Shown here piece by piece: positions 12,033 to 19,610 of a DNA stretch of 33,950 nt. The number at the start of each line of letters is the position of its first letter. Position 1 is the stretch's first letter. The translations under genes were made by a program, and so were the position numbers. Origin of the DNA: a virus. The notes beneath the pieces were generated by a model. The model was not told the DNA's origin. It saw only the letters and a list, made by a program, of their open reading frames with translations, and did not search any database. The stretch covers positions 1 to 33,950 of IMG/VR virus record IMGVR_UViG_3300044641_003268; one strand, given 5' to 3'.

Positions 12033-13081
12033 CAATAATCCCAGCGGACTTTAGGACGGCCAGCGCGGATACCAAGATGCACAAAGCCCTTGGGTGCGCC
12101 GTAGCCAAGACTATACGGCCATTCCTTGTCACACCATGCCTGCAACTTATTGATGTCAACGCCTTGGATGTAGAAGTCCACAGCGCCGACATTAGGAGCG
12201 CTGTATAGGTGCTCCGAGCTGCTGGCGCCACCTACTGAGCGGTTGATTGCTGCTGGCCGGTAGCCGCTGGTAATAATGACAGGCTTGCCGCCAAATACAG
12301 ATCGTGCGCGCTCCATGAATGCCGCCAGTTCGGCTGCTGTATTTACTTGGTGCTGTGCATCAAATCGCCGCACCTCTTGATTTAATGCAAACTCACCTAG
12401 CGTGATGTGCGGTGTGATGCGCGCGCCAAACGAACTAGAAGGCGTCAGCTTGGCCGGTTGTTGCTGCTGCTCAAGGTTGCCAGTGAATAGCCGTACCTCA
12501 GCAGCGCGGCGCCTTGCAAGCCCTTCTAGCGTCTTGCCATCAGCCTTATCCCATTTGGGCAGCTCCTCTGGCACGACTACGCTGGGCGCCTCGCCAGCCG
12601 CCAGCCGCTTGCGCAGAGTTGACTCCTCTACGGCACCGAGCCCTACATTGAATGCCCAAGACACCAGCGCAGCTTGCTGGTTAGGCTTCCATGCCTTCAT
12701 CAAAGGCAGCAAGCCAAACAGGCCAGGGGCAAATAGGTTTTCGACTTGATTGCGCAGCAGCTCCTCGGCCATCTGCTGCGTGATCTTGTCGCCCATGCGC
12801 ACTGGCGCATCAATCAACCGTGTCGCGCCATAGCCAATGGTTGGCACACCAGCTGGGCAGCGGTATGCCTCAAGTCGCAAACCTTCGAATTCGCGGATGA
12901 TCTTGAGCGCTGGCTCCAACCATGGCGCTGCAGGCGTTGCCGGTGCAGCGCGGAACAGTTCTAGGAACTCCGCCTGCTGCTCCGCGCTTAACCAATCCCA
13001 TGCTGCATTCCATGCTGCAATTTGATGCGGCTGTGGATTCTGCTTGTCGGTCCACTTAGCTGCTGTAAGGAAGTTGCTCAT
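12032..13081 (-). CDS. Two-domain endolysin: GH24 muramidase plus M15 peptidase
   Basis: A 349-residue lysin with two different cell-wall enzymes. Residues 1-50 are a helical N-terminal segment (QPHQIAAWNAAWDWLS) of unknown role. Residues about 55-200 are a T4-type lysozyme: EFEGLRLEAYRCPAGVPTIG with catalytic Glu 66 and Thr 81; the Asp usual in T4 lysozyme is Cys 75. Then comes a Gln/Pro linker at about 203-215. Residues about 220-349 are an M15-type zinc peptidase: SGYRP with Arg 275, SSEHL with His 291, AVDF with Asp 302 and FVHLG with His 335. No signal peptide is visible, so export depends on the holin encoded upstream. It overlaps neighbours by ATGA and TGATG. Confidence 0.88.
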   Translation of the reverse strand: MSNFLTAAKWTDKQNPQPHQIAAWNAAWDWLSAEQQAEFLELFRAAPATPAAPWLEPALKIIREFEGLRLEAYRCPAGVPTIGYGATRLIDAPVRMGDKITQQMAEELLRNQVENLFAPGLFGLLPLMKAWKPNQQAALVSWAFNVGLGAVEESTLRKRLAAGEAPSVVVPEELPKWDKADGKTLEGLARRRAAEVRLFTGNLEQQQQPAKLTPSSSFGARITPHITLGEFALNQEVRRFDAQHQVNTAAELAAFMERARSVFGGKPVIITSGYRPAAINRSVGGASSSEHLYSAPNVGAVDFYIQGVDINKLQAWCDKEWPYSLGYGAPKGFVHLGIRAGRPKVRWDY

Positions 13082-13341
13082 CGCTTGATAATGGCGGCTT
13101 TGATGGGGTCGTAGGCCAGCACAACAAGGTCCAGCATGTCTTTATTTAACTTTCCGCCTGTGCCTTTAACAATGGCGCTGCTTATTGCACTTTGCACAAC
13201 AGATGGTGGCGCTTGGTTCATGAGCAGTTTGGGCACCTCGGAGTCAAGCTGCTTGTAGATCTTGGGCAGCGCCTGCTCTAAGGCTTTGTCCATTGCCAAC
13301 TTAAGCAGCACTTTGGCTAAACGGATCAGCAAATGCTTCAT
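13078..13341 (-). CDS. Protein of unknown function in the lysis cassette
   Basis: An 87-residue protein. ATG 13341 was chosen with AGGAAGG about ten bases upstream; a TTG at 13347 is also possible. The N-terminus is a basic amphipathic helix (HLLIRLAKVLLKLAMDKALE), followed by a helical region and a KGTGGKLNKDM turn. There is no classical membrane helix or lipobox, so it is not an obvious spanin. The position between holin and lysin suggests a lysis helper, which is inference from context. Confidence 0.6.
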   Translation of the reverse strand: MKHLLIRLAKVLLKLAMDKALEQALPKIYKQLDSEVPKLLMNQAPPSVVQSAISSAIVKGTGGKLNKDMLDLVVLAYDPIKAAIIKR

Positions 13342-13343
13342 GG

Positions 13344-13589
13344 TCAATCGGCCTTCCTGCTAAGGCTAATCAGGGTAGTTAGCACGCCCATGAGTACAGT
13401 TACGGTACGGGCGTCAATGTCATTGCATCCCATTGGCGCAGGGTCGATTTCAGTAGTGCCGCTGTATTTGGCATACCACGGCCAGACTTGCGGCAGTACG
13501 TAAAAGCGACACGCACCCCACTGCGCGGTAGCCATCATGGTCAGCACAACGGCCACACCAACAATCGAGCGCCACAGCCAGTTAGGCAT
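13344..13589 (-). CDS. Probable holin
   Basis: An 81-residue protein with two membrane helices: residues about 5-25 (LWRSIVGVAVVLTMMATAQW) and about 60-76 (ARTVTVLMGVLTTLISL), ending in SRKAD. Size, two helices, charged end and place directly upstream of the lysin genes fit a class II-type holin, which would open the inner membrane to release the lysin. Three cysteines or proline-rich turns lie in the loop (QVWPWYAKY). It overlaps the upstream gene by one base (TAATG). No antiholin start is visible. Confidence 0.7.
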   Translation of the reverse strand: MPNWLWRSIVGVAVVLTMMATAQWGACRFYVLPQVWPWYAKYSGTTEIDPAPMGCNDIDARTVTVLMGVLTTLISLSRKAD

Positions 13590-13852
13590 TAGCGCACCTG
13601 AGCCGATGGGCTGTGCTCAAAGTGCAGCTTGGGCGCGGCTGCGTTGATTATAAATGGGATCAAAAAACTCAAGCCAATTGCTAGGCCTACGCCGATGGCT
13701 ACGCGGGTTTCAATTTCGCGGAGACGGGCAAAGACGGAAGCCATGTCGCCGCGCTTTTCGCTGAGCTGAATCAGCACAGTTTCAAGTTTGCCTTCCAGGG
13801 AGCCAAGTTTGTGGTAAATGTCCCCATGCGAGACATCATCGGCTGGTGGCAT
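13589..13852 (-). CDS. Coiled-coil single-pass membrane protein, lysis-associated (XhlA-like)
   Basis: An 87-residue protein. Residues about 12-50 form a charged coiled coil (YHKLGSLEGKLETVLIQLSE, then ARLREIETR), and residues about 52-70 form one membrane helix (VAIGVGLAIGLSFLIPFII). This plan resembles XhlA-type hemolysin/holin accessory proteins and some cyanophage lysis genes. It lies first in the lysis cassette, upstream of the holin. Whether it modulates the holin or works as an inner-membrane spanin cannot be told from sequence. Confidence 0.6.
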   Translation of the reverse strand: MPPADDVSHGDIYHKLGSLEGKLETVLIQLSEKRGDMASVFARLREIETRVAIGVGLAIGLSFLIPFIINAAAPKLHFEHSPSAQVR

Positions 13853-13878
13853 GGGAACATTTACGCCTCAGTAGTAGC

Positions 13879-14154
13879 CTAGCTGTCCACAGCGTCAGCA
13901 TATTCGGGCTGCGCCTTGAGCCAGACGTAGGCGATGGCCAAGGGATTGGTGCCGGGCTGCAGCTCAGCGGTGGGCGCCGTGAAGGTGCGGTCATAGACCG
14001 GCTGAGCATTGGCGTGCCGTGCCTCAGCGCTGGCGTAATGCGACACCTGCATGAGCATATGCCCTTTGTCACACCGCAGCAGGGTGATGCAGGCGTAAGT
14101 GTCGGGCAAGGGGATGCCGATGTTGGTTTCGTTGAGCGAAATAGATAGGGCCAT
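13879..14154 (-). CDS. Small structural or accessory protein of unknown function
   Basis: A 91-residue protein starting at ATG 14154, which overlaps the stop of the YadA-like fibre gene by one base (TAATG). Strand-rich first half (ALSISLNETNIGIPLPDTYA), then a helix-rich second half with AIAYVWLKAQPEYADAVD. It has a phage structural or fibre-accessory look but no family I can name. It closes the fibre gene block before the lysis cassette and is followed by 26 bases without a gene. Confidence 0.6.
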   Translation of the reverse strand: MALSISLNETNIGIPLPDTYACITLLRCDKGHMLMQVSHYASAEARHANAQPVYDRTFTAPTAELQPGTNPLAIAYVWLKAQPEYADAVDS

Positions 14155-15203
14155 TAGAAGGTCATCTCAGTGGTGTCGATGCGGCAGACCCACCTGATCG
14201 TGGTGGCCGCTGCACCAGTGACGGTGATGGTGATGCAGCCGATGGCGGTATTTGCTGTGACGGCGACAACCCACGTAGCAGCGCCAGCATCGAAATGCGT
14301 CATGGTGACCGTAGGCGTGCCGACCATCACTGTGGATGCGGCGTTAGCACCACGCTTGATGGCGCCGCTGATGGTCCAGTGGGCGGCATTGCCTGCGCCA
14401 GTCACGCCAGCGATCACTTCACCAGAGAAGCTGTATGCGCTGTTGTTGGGGAGGGTGACTTGGTTGCTGAAGTTGGCTGCGCTGCTGTTGCTGGCGAGAA
14501 CTGTCGCAGTGGCATCAGTGGTTTGACGGCCAAGGATTAGCAGGCCAGCTTGACTGGCGCCTGAGGTATTTGCGACTGGTTGATTGCACGCGGGAAATAC
14601 GTGATTGCCAACGATACTCCGTGTGGTACCGCGGCGTCCACTGGCAACAAAGGAATAAGCTGAGTTTGCTGTATTGGACTCTCCGCCAGCAACAGTAGCA
14701 CTTGAGTCACTGGCGGTGTTGCTAACACCTCCTCCAACGACCGAATAGCCGCCACTTGCAATGTTACCGTTCCCCCCACACACCGTTGCGTGACTATTGG
14801 TTTGGGTGGTGTTGCTCTGGCCGCCGCCGATGAAGCTGTAGTTGCTGGAGGCGGTGTTGCTCTCGCCGCCAACTACACAAGCAAGAGAGCCTGAAGCAGT
14901 ACATGACGCTCCACCGCAGATAACCGAATAATCCCCGCCGGCTACGTTTGTGGCAGCGTTTCTAAATTTTTGAAAGTCAGTTGCAGAAAGTCCGCGTTTG
15001 TTGCCACCACTTCTGGTCCCATCCGGCACCTGAGCCAGCGTTGCGCCTGTGCCCTTGGCGACCAAGGCGATGTCCGCGTTGGTTGCGCTGATCGTGCCAC
15101 CGTTGATCTCGGTGACTGGTGTGGTGCTGTTGACGCCATCACTGTCTAGCCGCGCCAGTAGACGCAGCACCGCAGATGGCCAGCCGATAGGATTCAGGTT
15201 CAT
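14154..15203 (-). CDS. Tail fibre protein with YadA-like head repeats
   Basis: A 349-residue fibre protein. Residues about 88-190 carry a run of about 15-residue repeats of the type GGxSNTAS..YS.V (VVGGESNTASSNYSFIGGG as example), as in the left-handed beta-roll head of YadA-type trimeric adhesins. The part before it (30-85) resembles a trimeric neck (TISATNADIALVAKG), and the C-terminal part (190-349) is beta-rich, with VTGAAATTIRWVCRIDT at the end, possibly the receptor-binding tip. It would form trimers. It overlaps the upstream gene by four bases. Receptor specificity cannot be read from sequence. Confidence 0.72.
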   Translation of the reverse strand: MNLNPIGWPSAVLRLLARLDSDGVNSTTPVTEINGGTISATNADIALVAKGTGATLAQVPDGTRSGGNKRGLSATDFQKFRNAATNVAGGDYSVICGGASCTASGSLACVVGGESNTASSNYSFIGGGQSNTTQTNSHATVCGGNGNIASGGYSVVGGGVSNTASDSSATVAGGESNTANSAYSFVASGRRGTTRSIVGNHVFPACNQPVANTSGASQAGLLILGRQTTDATATVLASNSSAANFSNQVTLPNNSAYSFSGEVIAGVTGAGNAAHWTISGAIKRGANAASTVMVGTPTVTMTHFDAGAATWVVAVTANTAIGCITITVTGAAATTIRWVCRIDTTEMTF

Positions 15204-15595
15204 GTCAGGTCACCCCCGAACGCTGCAACCCGCACCGTGCCGGTCGTCGGTGCAGCCGTGATCGTGGCGCCCAGCTTCCATGTCGCGCTCGGTAGCACCA
15301 GATCGGTGTAGGCCGTCACTAGGCGGTAGCCCTTGACAGTATTGCTGCCCGTTACAGCACTGATGGTTACCTGATCGAACAGGTCCCACTGCGTCCCGTC
15401 AAAAAGGAACAGGTTGACCAGTGACGCCGCCGTGGTCGCGGTGCCTTGGACGTTGACGCTAAGGATGCGGGTGCCCGCAGAAACGCCGACGATCAGATCG
15501 TTGATCGTGCCGGTGCCATCGGTGGCGGTGTTTGCCGTGCTCAGCGACAGGCGCCCGATGCGTGCAGTCGAGATGAAGGCGGGTGAAGCAGCCAT
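15200..15595 (-). CDS. Structural protein of unknown function, fibre region
   Basis: A 131-residue beta-rich protein (AGTRILSVNVQGTATTAASL, then NLFLFDGTQWDLFDQVTI) with no charged helices. Composition and place between two fibre genes suggest a fibre or fibre-connector subunit. It starts at ATG 15595, three bases after the collagen-like gene's stop at 15599-15601, and its own stop overlaps the YadA-like gene start (ATGA). I recall similar short proteins in cyanophage fibre loci. No catalytic motif seen. Confidence 0.6.
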   Translation of the reverse strand: MAASPAFISTARIGRLSLSTANTATDGTGTINDLIVGVSAGTRILSVNVQGTATTAASLVNLFLFDGTQWDLFDQVTISAVTGSNTVKGYRLVTAYTDLVLPSATWKLGATITAAPTTGTVRVAAFGGDLT

Positions 15596-15598
15596 GGC

Positions 15599-16312
15599 TC
15601 AGATGCAGTTGTTGTTGAGGTACAGGTTGTCGCCCACGGAGCTGCCGCCACCTCCGCCGCCAGGCGGAGCCGCCCAACTGCCATCTGCCCGCAGGAAGTT
15701 GGTGGTGCCACCGCCAGACGAAGGCGTCAAGCCAGCCAGGGTGCTGGTGAACAGGGGCAGGGTGACATCGCCGCCGGTGCTCGACTCGAGCGACCTGGTG
15801 CTGGCCGTGTAGGAGAGGTCAGTGCCGCCGAGCGTGGCGCTCAGCGTGCCAGACGACAACGACAGGCCAGAGCCGACGCTGATCTCTTCAGCCACGCCAG
15901 CGCCAGCCGATGTCCGCCCCAACAGGCGGCTGGTGGCCATGCTGGTGCTGACCGTTTGCGTGCCGCTGTTGTAGCTGATCGGCGCAGTAGCTGCGACCAC
16001 GCCGGCCGGACCCGTTGCGCCTGTTGCACCTGTTGCGCCCGTCGCGCCGGTGGGGCCAGGGTCGCCCTGTGGTCCCTGCGGACCTTGCGGCCCCGTTGCT
16101 CCGGTAGCACCAGTCGCGCCGGTGGCACCAGCAAGTCCCTGCGGGCCAGTAGCGCCGGCGGCGCCGGTGTCGCCTTTCAGACCTTGTGGTCCCTGAGGGC
16201 CTGCAACTATGGTTGTCAGTGTGGATGTTTGCGGAACCGTGACGACGGTGCTGCTGCCGTTCTCGGTGACGGTGACGGTATTGGTTACAGCGCTGACGTT
16301 TACGGTAGTCAT
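15599..16312 (-). CDS. Collagen-like tail fibre protein
   Basis: A 237-residue protein with a collagen-like Gly-X-Y region at about 38-105 ([20 protein letters not shown] at its start), rich in GAT and GPQ triplets. Flanks are beta-rich: an N-terminal [18 protein letters not shown] part and a C-terminal part with [11 protein letters not shown], a motif common at the ends of phage fibre repeats, then a glycine-rich run. The triple helix implies a trimer, a stiff spacer between tail and receptor-binding parts. It overlaps its upstream neighbour by four bases. The DNA repeats of this region are coding and not a CRISPR array. Confidence 0.8.
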   Translation of the reverse strand: MTTVNVSAVTNTVTVTENGSSTVVTVPQTSTLTTIVAGPQGPQGLKGDTGAAGATGPQGLAGATGATGATGATGPQGPQGPQGDPGPTGATGATGATGATGPAGVVAATAPISYNSGTQTVSTSMATSRLLGRTSAGAGVAEEISVGSGLSLSSGTLSATLGGTDLSYTASTRSLESSTGGDVTLPLFTSTLAGLTPSSGGGTTNFLRADGSWAAPPGGGGGGSSVGDNLYLNNNCI

Positions 16313-16647
16313 GCCGTGTAGCCCTCGGACACGTAAATGGTGCCCTCTAGGTAATACTCCTTTAGGCCGGAGGGATTAGTGAGCAGTACGTCGTAGTACG
16401 CCTCATTGGGGAAGATGGTTGTTTGGTCGTCGGTCAGAGCGATGGCGACGGTGCCGGTGGCGCGGTTGGTGTAGGTGACCGTGAAGTCGGCGTATTTGCT
16501 GGTGCGAGCTTGGTTCCAGGCTTGGGCGGCGACGGTCCAGCCGGTCAAGTTGATGGGCGCGTCCGTACTGTCTTTGAACTGCAGCGTGATGCTGTAGTCC
16601 GCCCGGCGCTGCAGGCTGATGTTGTATGTGCCGGGCGAAATAGCCAT
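16309..16647 (-). CDS. Beta-sandwich structural protein (baseplate/fibre-associated)
   Basis: A 112-residue all-beta protein. [20 protein letters not shown] leads to [25 protein letters not shown] and [10 protein letters not shown], then [13 protein letters not shown]. This order strongly recalls the N-terminal domain of BppU-like and similar phage fibre-attachment proteins with Ig-like folds. A likely role is linking the fibre genes next to it to the tail. It overlaps the collagen-like gene by four bases. Family assignment is by pattern and moderate. Confidence 0.65.
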   Translation of the reverse strand: MAISPGTYNISLQRRADYSITLQFKDSTDAPINLTGWTVAAQAWNQARTSKYADFTVTYTNRATGTVAIALTDDQTTIFPNEAYYDVLLTNPSGLKEYYLEGTIYVSEGYTA

Positions 16648-16656
16648 GTTGCAATC

Positions 16657-16794
16657 TTAGCGACCTTGGCCCCGCAACTTCTTACGCCCGCGCCGTTGGG
16701 GACGGCTGTGGGCGCCTTGGCCGATGCTGGTGGTTTTGGGCACCGGCTCTTTGCGGATTGTGCCAGATAGGCCGGCTTTTGCTCTTACTGCCAT
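16657..16794 (-). CDS. Very small, strongly basic protein
   Basis: A 45-residue protein starting at ATG 16794, ten bases inside the upstream gene, and ending with TAA at 16657-16659. The second half is rich in Arg and Lys (SRPQRRGRKKLRGQGR), while the first half is MAVRAKAGLSGTIRKEPVPK. It could bind nucleic acid or an acidic protein surface. I remember similar short proteins in cyanophage structural regions, role unknown. It is below the length cut-off of most gene callers but fits the operon spacing well. Confidence 0.62.
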   Translation of the reverse strand: MAVRAKAGLSGTIRKEPVPKTTSIGQGAHSRPQRRGRKKLRGQGR

Positions 16795-17096
16795 GGCAAG
16801 CCCTGGGCGACGGTGGGCTGGCGCTGCTCGTCCAGTTGCTTCTGGAGGGCGGCTTCCACCTCTGCCACCTTTTCGGCGGTCAGCTTTTCTTGCACCCAGC
16901 CGATGACGATCTCGGGGGTGAGGTCGGCGAAGGGGATGATGTTGCCCTCGGGCTGCTCTAGGCCGATGCTGCCGTAGGCGCCGGCGTTGGCGTCAACGGT
17001 GTAATGCACCGTGAACACAATGCCGTCGGCGGTGTGGCGTTCCAGCTGGGCGATTCCCCACTGGAAGGTGGTGGTGGGTGTGGCGGTCTTGGCCAT
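16785..17096 (-). CDS. DUF7936-like protein
   Basis: A 103-residue protein with FQWGIAQLERHTADGIVFTV at 11-30, VHYTVDANAGAYGSIGLE and PFADLTPEIVIGWVQEKL, then a charged helix. I recall this pattern as a domain of unknown function found widely in cyanophages (DUF7936). The last part LPWQ overlaps the next small gene. It sits between the S74 fibre and the small beta proteins, so it is probably a virion or fibre-associated protein. The numbering of the family is from memory. Confidence 0.65.
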   Translation of the reverse strand: MAKTATPTTTFQWGIAQLERHTADGIVFTVHYTVDANAGAYGSIGLEQPEGNIIPFADLTPEIVIGWVQEKLTAEKVAEVEAALQKQLDEQRQPTVAQGLPWQ

Positions 17097-17174
17097 GGGT
17101 CAAGTGGGGGTAGGTGGAGTGTAATTGGGTTGCAACCTGTTGAGTAGGCCGGTTGCCCGCCTTAGCAAGCAGGA

Positions 17175-19556
17175 CTACACGCCCTCAAGGGCTGCAACTT
17201 TGGCTTCGATGGTTTCGATCTTGGCGATGGCTTCTTGGAGCGCTTTCACCAACCGTGCCTCTGTTTTGCTCCAACCAGTAACGGTAAGCATGTCGTCGGT
17301 ACCCTGGGCAACAGCGTCTGGATATACCTGCTCCATCTCCTGCGCAATAAAACCAATTTGATGACCACTACCATCTTTGTAATCAAATTCAACTGGCCTT
17401 AAGCTGCAGATATTTTGTAGTTGTGAAGGGATGTCGACGATATTTTCTTTCAACCTGGCATCTGAAAAACTTCCAAATGCGGCGGCGCCACTACCATTCG
17501 CGTTAATTTGCCCGCTGCCACCAGTGCCGTTGTTGATGTAGAAACGCTGGAAGATCTGCGCAGTTGTGGAGTTGTTGTCAAACTTAGATATAGCAATTCC
17601 TTCAAGAATGGCATCGCCGGCTCCGCTTCCAGAGAACAAAGCTATTCGCTGTGATGTTTCAGCAGGTATATTTGCGGAAACAAACAACTTGCCAGTGCTG
17701 ATATTTGTGCCTCCAATAAGCAGCGCACCGGTGCTAGTCAACCTCATCCGCTCCGTCGGGCTGCTCGCTCCGTCGGCGGTAGTGGAGAACACTAATCTAG
17801 ACGGCTTTGATGATGCACTCCAAGTGCCGCCATCACGCTGGGCGCCAAATCGCGCACCGGGGAGATGCCCTGAATCCGTAAAATCAAAGTAGGCAAGATA
17901 TTGGTCGGCCGCAGGTGTAGCTGTTCCCAATGCAAACTTGAGGATGGCAGAACCGGTTGAATCACCACTCCAACCTTGAAATACAGCTCTACTTCCCTCA
18001 GAAGTGGAAGACGTGCCAACTAAAAGGCGCCCTGCATTGTCCCAGCGGCCCCTTTCAATCGAAGGCGCTGATGTTGACGTACGAAAGATAATATTTCCGC
18101 CAGTACCACTCCCCGTGGAAGTTGAGAAGATTTGGTTGTTGTTGTTGGTTTCGTATTTAACAGAGTAAGAATCACCACCACTTTCTGTGGTTGATATTAA
18201 TAAATGTGTAACTGCTGAATTACTGGGCCTTGTCAGGGCAATTCCATCGTCAGAAGATGCACGAATTGTAAAAGTGTTGGTTGGTGCAGTAGTACCAATC
18301 CCCACGCGGCCACTTGCATCAACAAACAACCGCCCCGTGCTGGCCGTCGCCAGTGCCACGGTATTCGTGCCGCTGAGGTAGAGCCCGTTCGCGGGAACCG
18401 TGCTGCTGGTAGGAATGAAGCTGGCGGCGGTGCTAGTGCCGGTGGTGATCGTTGGTTGGTTAAAGGTCCAGCTATCGGTAGTGTCGCTCCAAGTGATGGT
18501 CTTGTCGGTTGCACCCTTGAGCGTGATACCGCCGCCGTCTGCTGTGGTATCGGAGGGAGTGGCAACATCACCCAAGATGATGTTTTTGTCTTCGACCACC
18601 AAGTTGGTGGTGTTGATGTTGGTGGTGGTGCCGTTGACGGTCAGGTCGCCTTGGACCGTCACGCTGCTGTCAAAGGTGGCCGCGCCCGTAACGTCCAGTG
18701 TGCCGGGGATGTCGATGTTGCTAGTCCACTCAACGCCAGTGCCGGCGGCGTCGGTCTGAAGCAGCTGACGGGCGGCACCATCGGCCAGCTTGCTGACGGC
18801 GATCTCGGCGGTGGCACTGATGTCCGCATCGACGATGGTGCCATCGGCCAGCATCGTGCTCGTGACGGTGCCGGTGTCGCCGGTTGTGACAACGGTGCCG
18901 GAAACGTTGGGCAGCGTGATCGTGCGGTCGGCAGTGGGATCGACAACGGCGATGGTTGTCTCAAAGCCGTCAGCGGTGGCGCCTTCAAAGCTGAGGCTGC
19001 CGGTGGTGCCAATCTCGAGGTTGCCGGTAATGTTACCACCGGTTCTGGGAAGCGCTGCGTTCGCAGTGGTTTGCGCAGCGTCAGCCGCATCCTTTGCGGT
19101 TTTGACAGCAGCACTGTTAGCGATGGTCGTCGTGCTTGTGCTGGCGGCGCTGCTGCTGAGTTTGGATTGCAGGCTGGCTGGAGTTACCGCACGCAGCGCG
19201 TCGCTACCCGTTTGGGTTTCTGCGTCGGTGGCTAGCTCGACAATGCCGGCTTGAGTTGTCGAGGCAGCGTAGACAGTGGTAGCGCCCACCCACGTGTCGG
19301 TACTGTCCTTGTAGACCTTGAGCAGTGCAGGTGTGCTGCCGATGTCGAGCCAGAACTCGCCAGGGGTTGGCGTCGCGGGTGCAGTGCTGTTGATCCAGAC
19401 GCCAGCCACACGGCGCACAACGCCAGCGGTGTCCTTACAACTAAGAAATGGCCCGTCAGCGTGGTAGTTGAGCGATAGTTCGCCGTTGGCAAGCTGATCA
19501 ACGGTCGGCTCTTTGGCGCTGACCGCGGAGTTCTTGAGGATGATCTGCAGGGACAT
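17175..19556 (-). CDS. Tail fibre with C-terminal S74 chaperone domain
   Basis: A 793-residue trimeric fibre. The N-terminus is tail-binding-like (LQIILKNSAVSAKEPTVDQL), with a GEFWLDIG segment near 85-92. The middle is beta-rich with ITLPNVSGTVVTTGDTGTVT and GDLTVNGTTTNINTTNLVVE repeats. The last about 96 residues from Ser 698 are an S74-type intramolecular chaperone: SDARLKENI with the Ser 698/Lys 703 dyad, IGFIAQEMEQVYPDAV, and a final coiled coil. In this family the chaperone cuts itself off after trimer folding. A perfect ribosome-binding site GGAGG (19568-19564) lies seven bases before the ATG. Confidence 0.88.
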   Translation of the reverse strand: MSLQIILKNSAVSAKEPTVDQLANGELSLNYHADGPFLSCKDTAGVVRRVAGVWINSTAPATPTPGEFWLDIGSTPALLKVYKDSTDTWVGATTVYAASTTQAGIVELATDAETQTGSDALRAVTPASLQSKLSSSAASTSTTTIANSAAVKTAKDAADAAQTTANAALPRTGGNITGNLEIGTTGSLSFEGATADGFETTIAVVDPTADRTITLPNVSGTVVTTGDTGTVTSTMLADGTIVDADISATAEIAVSKLADGAARQLLQTDAAGTGVEWTSNIDIPGTLDVTGAATFDSSVTVQGDLTVNGTTTNINTTNLVVEDKNIILGDVATPSDTTADGGGITLKGATDKTITWSDTTDSWTFNQPTITTGTSTAASFIPTSSTVPANGLYLSGTNTVALATASTGRLFVDASGRVGIGTTAPTNTFTIRASSDDGIALTRPSNSAVTHLLISTTESGGDSYSVKYETNNNNQIFSTSTGSGTGGNIIFRTSTSAPSIERGRWDNAGRLLVGTSSTSEGSRAVFQGWSGDSTGSAILKFALGTATPAADQYLAYFDFTDSGHLPGARFGAQRDGGTWSASSKPSRLVFSTTADGASSPTERMRLTSTGALLIGGTNISTGKLFVSANIPAETSQRIALFSGSGAGDAILEGIAISKFDNNSTTAQIFQRFYINNGTGGSGQINANGSGAAAFGSFSDARLKENIVDIPSQLQNICSLRPVEFDYKDGSGHQIGFIAQEMEQVYPDAVAQGTDDMLTVTGWSKTEARLVKALQEAIAKIETIEAKVAALEGV

Positions 19557-19610
19557 TGGAATACCTCCGTGGCCAGCAGGACATTCGCCTGCCCCTGCAT
19601 TCTAAAAGTC

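Noticed and set aside
14690-14900. Repeats in the YadA-like gene considered as a template/variable repeat pair of a diversity-generating retroelement
   Set aside because: No reverse transcriptase gene is in the window, and the repeats are short, in-frame structural repeats of the fibre head.
16000-16200. Short regular DNA repeats resembling a repeat array
   Set aside because: They encode Gly-X-Y collagen triplets in the correct frame. The period is nine bases and there are no spacers, so it is not a CRISPR array.
17128-17137. Ten-base perfect palindrome GGTTGCAACC between the S74 fibre and the next gene
   Set aside because: Too short for a claim by itself. I could not find promoter elements or a terminator around it in the 78-base gap.
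18456-19235. Long plus-strand open frame (259 codons) inside the S74 fibre gene
   Set aside because: It is antisense to a well-supported fibre gene. Its Gly/Val/Asp-rich composition is that of a shadow of repetitive GC-rich coding DNA, and it has no start context or family motif.
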